Positions 54,857 through 64,000 of a DNA stretch of 64,000 nt are shown piece after piece. Every line of letters starts with the position of its first letter. Position 1 is the stretch's first letter. The DNA is from Ditylenchus dipsaci (lineage: Eukaryota; Nematoda; Chromadorea; Rhabditida; Anguinidae). The translations under genes were made by a program, and so were the position numbers. The DNA lies in assembly GCA_004194705.1 (NCBI GenBank), contig SADC01001331.1, forward strand, positions 372,001 through 436,000, in the 5' to 3' direction. The notes under the pieces were generated by a model. The model saw only the letters and a list, made by a program, of their open reading frames with translations. It searched no databases and had not been told where the DNA came from.

Positions 54857-57800
54857 TCAGCCGTGGAAGGGGGGCTGGTTGGTTGGTTCAAGTAAAGTGT
54901 TACCGAAAAATGTACCAACCATCAGACTATCTATAACTATCAGAGGATGCCTAAATGCCCTCTTGACTTTCATATGACTTAGGAGCGTTGTGATATGCTC
55001 TACCTGTTGATCCTGTAGTTGTAGTTGTTTCTCAGACAGTTTTTCTGTGACCACCACTTGAGTTTGTTCGATGTGTGGGTTGGCGGCATGCAGTTCAGCG
55101 TAGCCATTGGCTGAATGCTGCTGCTCAGGCTCTCGACCACATAGTTCCCACACACTTCTTTTGTTGTTGCGTTCCAAAAAGTATGTATAATGGATTCCGC
55201 TCCCTGTATTAAATGATAAATTTTCATACAAGAAAGCTTATTCATAAAAACCTACAATAATTTCAATGTTCCCCCTGTCTGTAAACACAAACTCAGAATT
55301 GGTCCGATGACCGAGGCGTTTGGTAGACTCACTCAGGTGAATTCTCCCAGGAATTCCATTGCTCTCCATTTTATTTGCTAAATCATTCAAGCATTAGTTA
55401 AAAGTTGGAATGGAACTTAATTTTGGTACCTAACCAACTGTTTCTCCAAATAGACAATATCTGAAGTGAAAAACAATGTTTGATTAATAATTTTCCGATA
55501 ATAATTAGGAATATAGTATTTTGTTTCTTAAAACACAAAAAATCTAAGTTTTGTGCTTTTATTTTATAGGTTGAAAATTTGTTGTTGTTTTAAAAAGTTA
55601 TGCTGGTTTTGAAGTTGTTGGATTATTTTACACATAAACATACAAATTTATTATTGATTGTCTTTGAAATAATTTATTGCTCCAAGATTAATAATCCTCA
55701 TTATTGTTCAATATTTTTAGTATTTCTTGTTTAATAAATTAGATGCTACCTTTTGTTGTCAAATTATGCTTACACTCCTATTTGCATATTAGGTGTTTAG
55801 GTGTTGGTTTGATAGGCTACGTGACACCGCAAAAAAAAATTGGAGGCCTTAGGAAAATTTCCATTATCCCAATTTGATATTAATGTCCTCACATTAATTT
55901 TTGAAACTGGAGACAAAACTTTAGACGAAAACCAATTCAAACTGATCCACCTGGGCATCTTTATACCAACCACTCCAGCCACTACATGACCAGTATGCAA
56001 CCCAACCCTAATCCTGATTGGCTGGCTGGTGATTGGTGATAAGACTAATTTGGACTCCATAAGCATAGCTATAGACATGTTAAGAACATTTTCCGCGTGG
56101 TTCGTAACTACTTTGGGCACTCCACCTAAATATAGTGGTTGGAAGGCATGCGGATTGAAAGTTAAGGTAACTCACCCACGATCATGTAGGCATCACCTAA
56201 TTAAAAATCAAAATTAAATTTGAGAAATCAGTAAAAATATAATTTTATCCGTTATTTAATGAAACATTGTATAAAAACTGAAAATCTAATACCAATAGTT
56301 TCCACTTTGTAGACGTCATGCTAAATAAGAGTAAATGGATATGCAATGCAACGTAAATCAACTTGTAACAGCTTTAGACTAAACTATGGATTAAAAATCT
56401 ACAATTTTTAGACCAAAGTTAGTAGAAGGTCATTTTTTAATCAAAATATCCGATCAAAACGAACTATAAAAAAAGTAAGAAACAAATGTTTATATCCGTA
56501 CTTATCAATCAACAAGGTAATAAGCCGCAAAATCGCTATCCATTTGAAAATAAGGTCGCTTATGCTTCTATTAGAATTTTTACAATATTTGACTAATTGA
56601 CCCACCAGTCCAACCAGTCTGTCGAATCGAAGGTACAAGTCATTGAGCATGTGGACCACATTAAATACAAACAATTTTATTTTTGAAAATACAATACTTG
56701 ATTTAAAAAGAAAAATACATCATAAGGTGTGCACTGGCTGCATATGTTCGTAAAGGTTACCTAAAATCGACTTTTCTGAATATTTTTCCAGAAAAATACC
56801 TAATCTGGTCAAACGCACAATATCAGTGAACAAAACCTATAAACGGCTGTATTTTGTACTTGCAGTAAAAACACAAATACCGTCGCTTCCGGGAATTCTC
56901 TAGCCTCTACTGCATCCCTTGTCTCAGACTTTCTGCAAATTTAGAATTTTCAGGCTTCTTAGTTAAACCCAAGTGTGATTGAAAATTAAACGTGGTTATT
57001 CTGATGATAATACATATCGATCAAAGAATTACCCGAAAATATCAGAAAATTTATTATTATTTGGATGTTTCGGAAAAATGTTGCGTTAAGATGTCAATAA
57101 AATGACCTTTATTCGGAATAGAGAAAAATAAATATTTTCGGGGTATTATGATGGTGTGATTTTCTCTCTCTCGTGCGTATGCGCCTGATTTTACAGCTAG
57201 TGAAAACTATTCAAAACTCAAAGTCAAAACCAAAGTTATCGGTTTAAAGAACTTTTTCTGCTCGACATGCGCAAGATGACAGGTTTTGTTTTTGACAATT
57301 CTCTTCTAGGTGATTATTCACCCTAAGTGAGCTAGTAACTCACCCGCAATAGACTTGGGCATCAACTCACACAGCAGCTCTTCAGTTTTGTGTCTTTCGG
57401 CCTCCAATTCATTGGACATTGTTTTTAAGCTTCTTGTGGCCTCTTCCATGGTCTTGCTTGAAGCAAAATTAAAGCTAAGTTGTAAATACTTGCCCAAAAA
57501 TCAGAAAAAATTCACTTCCACTCCACTTGGGACCTTCTCTGTTGGTTGAGCATAATCAAGTCCCTGGTTACATCATATTTGGAGAGGTTGGCCAAAGTCA
57601 GACCGCGATCTTTTAATTCGCCTACTGTAGCCAGGTTGAGGGAACACTCAAACAGGGGATTAAAAATTTGAATTAAGTTCAAAAAGACCATCACCATGTA
57701 AACTATGAATTTTTTGTTGTCAACAGCATGCATTGAACCTGTCCAAAAGCAGGGCTTATTATTGGTAAATAGGTGGTCAAAAATCCACCTCTAACAGTAA

Positions 57801-60800
57801 TTGCTGAATCTGCTTCATACTGCTTAAATTCGTCACTGGTTTTGTCTAAAACAGCTGGCTTGAGACGGAATATAAAAGGACTGTTCCGGAATGCCAGAAT
57901 AGATTCGAAGGAAACGATAATTTCAGGATGGGCTAGTTCGAGCACATCTGTCAACTTAGTTCTACCACAGACCAGCCATCTTAAAAGTTGAATGGATCAC
58001 TATGAACTAATGCTAGGAATATGCCTTACGGGTACTGCTCCTGGATAAACACCCCTGAAACACATATTTATTTCCAGTATTTTACGGCTTAAACCGCAAA
58101 ATAAGTTTACAGTCAACTCTCGATATAACGCCACCCCTAGGGACCGGCCCAAAGTGGAGTTATATCGGGTTCACTTGACTGAATTTTAGTCGAATCTGAC
58201 CAAATAGGTCTATTTCTGGGTGGCGTTATATCGAGAGTGACGTTATATCGAGAGTCGACTGTAGTTAATTTGATGCTTGTAGAAGTCTAATAAGCTTTCA
58301 GCTATAGATTAAACATTTGAATTGGAGGGGACAGATTTTTCACTCCGAACATGCACAAAAATTTTTTTCACTATTTTCAATCACTTTATAGTTCAAATAA
58401 ATAATTTCGTCTGTCTTAGGAGTAAAAAAGCTGTCCATCGTTAATTCGAACGTACGAAACTCGTGGACGGGCATGGTCCTTAAAAGGTAATCAAATATAG
58501 ATTAAGGTTATTTTTCTATTAAACTCTAGTCCTGGATGCAAGCTGGATAATAAGATAACAAACTCTTCTGAATGACGAAAATATCAGAACTTTTCAATAA
58601 AATGACTGAGCTGTCGGCCGGATTCCGACAATATTATTATAAAGACACTTTAGTATGTTTCATTCAGCTGAAACTATCTACCTACCCACATGTTCCAATG
58701 CCAAGTCTTTGTTGAAACAGAAATGATGTGGAAAGCAGCGCGAAAATCTGCCAGACCCACACTGTACGCGGCAGAATTCTAGTAAAGAAAAAATTATGAA
58801 ATTTTTACCACCAAAGCAAGCAAATTACGTCATTTATACTTATACTTGGAGATGTGGCTATTCTTCTGATCAAATTGTGTCCTGACCGTTTACTTAATGG
58901 GTAATCCGCCTATAAAACAGTTTTGCATCAACCCAAAAGCATATATTGTATTTTCTCTATTAATTACCCCGGGGTAATTATTTTTAAACCATCCTCCGAG
59001 GGGGCGGTAATTATTAGAGAGAGGGTAATTATTTTTCAACTATTTTATTGACCATGACTAAACCTTTTTTAACAAAATTCGGCACTATATGTGTTATGCG
59101 ATGCTAGAAGCATCAAATCGACCTAAGCCTAATACGAGGAAAACAGGCCTCATAAGTTTTCACCTGATGTTTAAGGTTGAGGGAAGATCTGTCAGAGTCA
59201 GTCTGGAAGTTTTTTTTCATATTGGAAGAAACCCGTCAGCCAGCAACACTACTAAATATTTCAGTTTCTTTGGAAAAATAATAGAGTATTTACGAGCTTT
59301 TTATTGAACCTTAGCCGGACAAAATATGAAATTTCAATGCCATATATGAACAAGTTATATCGAAGCATGTTACATACAGCCATAAATTCTCAACGTTTTT
59401 TTTGCTTTTTGTAAGAGAAGGGGGGGGTTACTATTAGAAAGAGGGTGACTAACGATGAAAACCTGATGGGAAGGGGTAATTAATAGAGAAAATACGGTAT
59501 TCAGTACCAAAGAAATGGAGAAAATGATGTGTTCAGTCAGAATCGAGTCAGCCAACTCTTGTTCTTTTTCTCCACTTTCATGACTATTTCGGTTTCTGCA
59601 ATTGGAGAAGTTAGGTTGGAGATGGGTTCAATAAGTTGGAAAATTACGGAATATTTGTCTGGCCACTTCACGAACCACTCCTTAAAAGTTGATTTAGTGG
59701 TAGTTTCACTGGTTATTTTGGTATTTTATAAGTTGTATGTAAAAATTGAGGGTATGGCTAAAATATTGCCGTTTCTTGGGAAAATTTTAGAGTATTTACG
59801 AGCTTTTATTGCACCTTAACCGGACAAAATATGAAATTTCAATGCCATTTATGAACGATGTGCCACCTAAATCTTAAGTCTTGTTACCCAAACTCGAAAG
59901 CTAAAATTTTACAGTGATGAGGAGTACCGGAATTTTGAGCATAACTCGAAGCTGTATTTGCAAAGGTATGCTGCACCTTTGACAATAGGATAGAGACCAC
60001 TGCGCTTGGAGTAATAGTGTAACCATAGAGAGCCATCTGATTGAACCTCACACCGGAATGAAGGACCTTTCAGTTTGGTTTGGTACACTATCTTAATTTA
60101 TATTTTAGCACGTTTATTAGTTTTTGGGAAAATCACTCGCCAAGCAACAATCTCAGTAATTTACGGCACTTACATGGTCGATAAAGTAGTGCCTGCAAAG
60201 TAATAAAATCCTACTTAAAGCATCATTGCCGTTGCCGACAATGTTCAAATGAGCGAGAACGCCCTTTATTCTAGAAGTTTTATAATTTTGGATAAAAAAG
60301 TGTTCCGCGCGTACGAAAACATGCAAAATTCCCATTGTTGGCAACATGAAAGAGTTAAAATCAAGAAACCGAAACTCACATCGAGTCCAATGCATCCAAA
60401 AAGCCTTCGACACCCTGGCAAAAAATCTAACTTTAAGAATTTTGTGGTCATTGACTTTGGAGTTTTCATACTACAGTCAGACTACTGCTACAGTCAACCC
60501 CCGCTATAGTGACACCTCGCTATAGGAACACCCTTGCTATAGTGACACCTCGCAGACGATTTTGTTGGTTTTGTCTAAAACGCCTTAGACTAGACCCTCG
60601 CTATAGTGACACCCTAGGCCGTTCCAACAAATAAAAATACCCTCAATATAGTGACACATGTCAAGTTTTGTTAATTAAAGTCGCAACTTCAAGTGAAAGA
60701 TCTTTTAAAAACGAATTTCGAGCTCTCCGTGAATTTCTTCCATATTAATTACGTGGTTTTTGCTTTGTTTTTGCTGCCAATATTCAACCCAATGATGTAC

Positions 60801-61831
60801 ATAATGCCGAAAAGCTGTAGTACAGTTCGAAAACGTCCTACAGTCTTGATTAATATTTGCAATTGTAGTGTAGTTTCTCGGCATTATTCTTGGGACTGCT
60901 TTAATGAAATTTATTCATTTCGGTTTTCTCTCAGGAAACACTATTATTTCGCTATTTAGGCCCGCAACCATCAATTTAGAGCCTGAAAAAATGTGTACGT
61001 TAATTCCAGAATTGCGAGTCTAAATGGAGAATTTATAGTGTTTCCTTGACTAACCTTCGACCAGCAAAATCTACATGTTTTAGATTATACTGACGCATCA
61101 GAGCTGTCAAAAGACTTTGAAAATTGGGTTGAAAAGTGTTAGACCTAGATGGTATGAGCGTTTGTTTTATACATAAAATCGACAGGTGACTGTATTACTA
61201 TTTGCTAAACCCTCGTTATAGTGACACTTTTCAATAAACTTTTTGAAAACCCTCGCTACAGTGACACCCCGTTATAGTGACACCCTCGCTATAGTGACAC
61301 CTCAAGGCCGGTCCCGAGGGGTGTCACTATAACGGGGGTTGACTGTACTACTACAGCCTACTACAGCCTACTACAACCTTGACTTAAAGAACCGCTGGGA
61401 ATTTTTATACCTGTGAGGAAGGCGAAAGTGCTCGTAGAATTTCGTTCCAGCCAGTCTCCATAGTGAATTGAATGAAAAAACCACCGAGTGCCTCCCACAC
61501 CTTCAATAATTACCATTGAAAAGCCTAAAAGTGTATGTTTCAACCTCATCAATCGAGATTTCTGAAATAGTAATTTACACATTCTTTAACTAGAAATAGT
61601 TTCAGTTTTACCCACAACTTCAGCCATTGCTTTAATAAGTCGGAAAGTTTCTTCATCAGTGTAATTCTTGAGCATCTCATTTTCTAGACCTTCCTCGAAA
61701 TCAGCAATTGTTCTGAGACAAAGACATGGATACGCTTAACTTAAGAGATGTGCTTACAGAATTTTAAGCCATGTATCTCTTCCATGCTTTCGGCTGATCA
61801 ACTGCCGACAACACACATGAATCCAACCAAA
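54857..61831 (-). CDS. soluble guanylyl cyclase subunit (HNOB-HNOBA-cyclase)
   Basis: Exons (minus): 61831-61758, 61712-61591, 61561-61545, 61500-61411, 60414-60380, 60192-60174, 60091-59977, 59658-59576, 58909-58846, 58778-58686, 58054-58030, 57979-57789, 57738-57695, 57646-57516, 57474-57344, 56932-56881, 56836-56800, an unsure piece, about 56672-56606, 56320-56293, 56196-56176, 56125-55951, 55460-55435, 55377-55252, 55203-54857. The first (ATG) exon is missing. HNOB keeps the proximal heme His (LDALDSMH) and the Y-S-R motif (HYYSKRSGL). The cyclase has [21 protein letters not shown] and [12 protein letters not shown]; Glu and Cys fit GTP. The usual VNTASR after FGDTV is replaced by VANK, so activity is in doubt. 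One G is missing near 56912. It is predicted to bind heme and make cGMP, probably as a dimer with another subunit. Confidence 0.9.
58110..58261. mobile_element. pogo/Tigger-like MITE
   Basis: TA|cagtcaactctcgatataac, word GCCACC; ends gttatatcgagagtcgactg|TA. 152 bp, in a guanylyl cyclase intron. Confidence 0.85.
58950..59501. mobile_element. TTCTCTA-family element, word TAATTACCC
   Basis: tattttctctattaattacc at the left, ggggtaattaatagagaaaa, tacggta at the right. The word GGTAATTA recurs inside. A 95-bp piece (tagagtatttacgagcttt...caatgccat) at 59285-59350 is repeated directly at 59788-59852. Confidence 0.6.
60491..61345. mobile_element. pogo-like element, word AGTGACACC
   Basis: TA|cagtcaacccccgctatagt ... 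actataacgggggttgactg|TA. The phrase ctcgctatagtgacacc occurs nine or so times. The centre contains a diverged stretch (ggaaacactattatttcg) related to the core of the 37198 element. It fills the intron between exons 60414 and 61411. Confidence 0.85.
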
Positions 61832-62002
61832 CTATGAAAACATAAAAAGTTTTTTTTAAATAAAAATTTACACACATTTTGTAAATTATTTTGAATTGCT
61901 TTTTCTTGAAAGCCAGAAAAATAATATATTTGACCCGTACTTTGTCCTTTTTTTCGGAACCCCAAATCTTTATTTTTCATTTTTTTTAATTATAGCAAAA
62001 AA

Positions 62003-62733
62003 AAATTTTGACCCTAGTAGCGAATACCCCCCCTCCCCAACAATTTTTTTTTCAAAATCAGGTTTTAACCATTTCTAAGTAATTCTTATGCGCTGAAAAC
62101 GATAAAAGGTGTTTTCGGGCATCTTCTGACCTAAAAAGTTGATTTTTGGAAAAAATTTTTTGACCAAAATTCGACTTTTTGCCTTGGGGACCAAGGTATT
62201 CTACCTCGTTTTGTCACTGGAGCTAGGCAAAAAGAGTCTCCATATGCATTTTATGATCAAGAGTCCTGCTCGGAAGTATGTCTAAGGTAAGTGAGTGCGC
62301 GCATCTCTAACCAACCAAGCCCCCTGCGCACCCTTCGGGGCGCAGGGGCTTGAGGGCTTGGGGTTGAGATGCTCACACCCACATACCTTAGACGCAAATC
62401 ACTCGAAAGTGACTCTGGATGCATGAAAAATGTATGCATACCAGAGTTTCTTTATGCGGTAAGCCCCAGCTAACAAAACTATGTTCAAATCCCATCTTTT
62501 TAAGACTCTAGGTACCATTTTCAGGTGATTTACCTTGGTCACCCAAGGCAAAAAGTCAAATTTTGGTCAAAAAATTTTCTTTCCAAAAATCAACTTTTTA
62601 GGTCAGAAAATGCCCGAAAACACCTTTTTTTTATCGTTTTCAGCGCATAAGAATTACTTAGAAATAGTTAAAACCTGATTTTGAAAAAAAAATTGTTGGG
62701 GGGGGGGGGTTATTCGCTACTAGGGTCAAAATT
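62003..62733. mobile_element. CTAGTAGCGAATACCCCC foldback, long copy
   Basis: ttttgaccctagtagcgaat, C-rich run ... G12 run, tattcgctactagggtcaaa. Arms of about 190 bp hold ttttgaccaaaattcgactt and gcgctgaaaacgataaaagg. The GTCTAAGGTA hairpin (62225-62455) is the loop. Confidence 0.8.
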
Positions 62734-63478
62734 TTCTTTTCGAAATGACAATGAGTACTCGATAAAATGACTCTTTTCCTCCGAAAATGGCTCATAATTT
62801 TTCGCCTCATTTTGTTTTTAATTTTGAGATGGATAGACTGATTAAAGCCAACTTCGCTTATTACGCTGTCACAATAATTTTTTGGTAAACATGGAATGCA
62901 GCCAAAAGAACCCTATGTGCTTTAGTGGGGCCACAGATTTTTTTACTCTATTTTTGTCAATTTTTCCTTGAAATTTGAATTTTTCGCATTTTTCATGACA
63001 GTATTTTTTCTTTGTTCTAATTTGGGCGAACGTACATTAAGAGGGACAAAAACAGAGAAAAACAGAACACCGAAAATTCAAATAAGGAAAAAAATTCAAT
63101 AAATGACTACGAATCAGCAAAAATAGGCAATTTCAAAAACAAAATGGAAACATACCATTTTTATTATTATTAGTGTACCTGAAAAAATAAAATAAAAAGC
63201 TAGTTTTTCACGAGATTTACAAACAACATTAGATGCCATCATTTGAAAATGTCAATAAGAATATTTGTAGCACGCTATATATGCATAAATTAATAAAGCG
63301 GCATATCACAACACTTAATTACACTTTTTGGGGATTTCTTTTCAACTTTTGGTTAGAAGATCAATAAAAAAATATATTTTTTGCCAAATGTGTCGAAGTT
63401 AAGAATTTGAGTAACTTCTAGTCATTTTTAAATCTCTTTTTTACCTTACACCTAGAACCATTTAGCATCTAAAAACTA

Positions 63479-63620
63479 GGGTTGAGGACGGGACGGAATC
63501 CCACGGGAATCCCGGCTTAGGAATCTCGAAAATTTTTCAAATCCCGAATCCCGCCGGCTCAATAGCTAAAATTCCAAATCCCGGCGCTCCATTTTCCACT
63601 CCCATTTAAATCCCAAAATT
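63479..63620. repeat. GGGACGGGAC/ATCCCG-rich fragment
   Basis: tagggttgaggacgggacgg and atcccgaatcccg words resemble the subterminal DNA of the hAT at 920. No second end is visible before the window stops. Confidence 0.45.
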
Positions 63621-63732
63621 TGATAAATCGCTTTTTTAAAGCTGTTACAATGTTTTCATGATGTTCCGTATGGGTGTTAAAATAAAAGTGCCAATGGCAG
63701 AATTCACCAAAACAGCTTTCATCATTTTACAG

Positions 63733-63840
63733 TACACTCTTGATATAAAAGCAGTTTTTCAAGTTCGTTCCCTATCCAAGTGCGCCCATTTTGACTGACT
63801 ATTTGAAGTCAGAAAAGTCAGACACGGACGATTCCAAGTA
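63733..63840. mobile_element. partial pogo-like element
   Basis: cagtacactcttgatataaa, then agcag and tttttcaagttcgttccc, gactgactatttgaagtcag: the left half of the family at 5264, 15127 and 37198. A right end is not seen. Confidence 0.55.
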
Positions 63841-63889
63841 GAAGCTTTTGTGCTAATAGAATTATTTCAATTAAATTCTTGTATTGTAG

Positions 63890-63955
63890 ACCCGCGCTGA
63901 GAAGAAGGAATTCATTGGCAAGTTCAAAAAAGATCCTATCGCGGAAGGCAATTAG
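63890..63955 (+). CDS. terminal exon of an unidentified gene
   Basis: After an acceptor (ttgtattgtag) a frame of 21 codons, TRAEKKEFIGKFKKDPIAEG plus Asn, runs to TAG at 63953-63955. It is charged and codon-like. A canonical AATAAA follows at 63985-63990, 30 bp after the stop. The preceding exon is not identified in the 1.1 kb upstream, which is AT-rich and otherwise without features from 62740 to 63480. Confidence 0.45.
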   Translation, partial: TRAEKKEFIGKFKKDPIAEGN

Positions 63956-63984
63956 AATCTTTCTGTTGTTATCGCTAATCTTGA

Positions 63985-63990
63985 AATAAA
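63985..63990 (+). terminator. poly(A) signal AATAAA
   Basis: AATAAA 30 bp after the stop of the terminal exon at 63890-63955; supports transcription on the plus strand. Confidence 0.45.
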
Positions 63991-64000
63991 ATTTGTTGCT

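Noticed and set aside
1..64000. CRISPR array or bacterial operon signals
   Set aside because: Regular arrays here are minisatellites with diverged units and no unique spacers; coding DNA is intron-split and there are no ribosome-binding sites.

Overview
This is animal nuclear DNA, AT-rich and very dense in repeats. The host genes have short introns (29-60 bp where no transposon is present), very small coding exons (17-37 bp) and T-rich acceptors ending in cag or tag. They include an exocyst Sec15 homologue and a heme-NO-binding soluble guanylyl cyclase. This points to an invertebrate with compact ancestral introns, possibly nematode-like. The species cannot be fixed from the sequence.

Host genes, left to right. 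(1) Plus strand 6072-27510: a multi-exon gene for an AAA-ATPase-like protein ending in a PD-(D/E)XK nuclease-type domain, an architecture best known from bacteria. Its exons are scattered over 21 kb because nearly every intron holds transposons. (2) Minus strand 31089-40617: a Sec15/EXOC6 amino-terminal region that splices in phase to an unrecognised short tail and stops near 330 codons instead of about 800. (3) Plus strand 45777-53986: a coiled-coil protein of the Bfr1 type. (4) Minus strand 54857-61831: a soluble guanylyl cyclase (HNOB, HNOBA and cyclase domains) reconstructed from about 20 exons, many of them micro-exons. (5) A terminal exon with a poly(A) signal at the right edge.

Everything else is mobile or repeated DNA: a Ty3/Gypsy LTR retrotransposon (31615-36601) sitting in a Sec15 intron; broken Gypsy pieces at 29.1-30.3 kb; at least seven hAT-type elements with 8-bp target duplications, nested up to four deep at 15.6-19.9 kb; about a dozen pogo/Tigger-like elements flanked by TA; TTAA-flanked foldback elements; other long hairpins; and minisatellites.

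Two patterns stand out. First, the pogo-like elements, and a second family beginning near TTTTCTCTA, share conserved outer ends but each copy carries its own short internal word that matches between its two ends. Second, single-base frame breaks in four unrelated genes, including a retrotransposon whose LTRs differ at one site, fall mostly in homopolymer runs. That suggests consensus errors in the assembly rather than dead genes.
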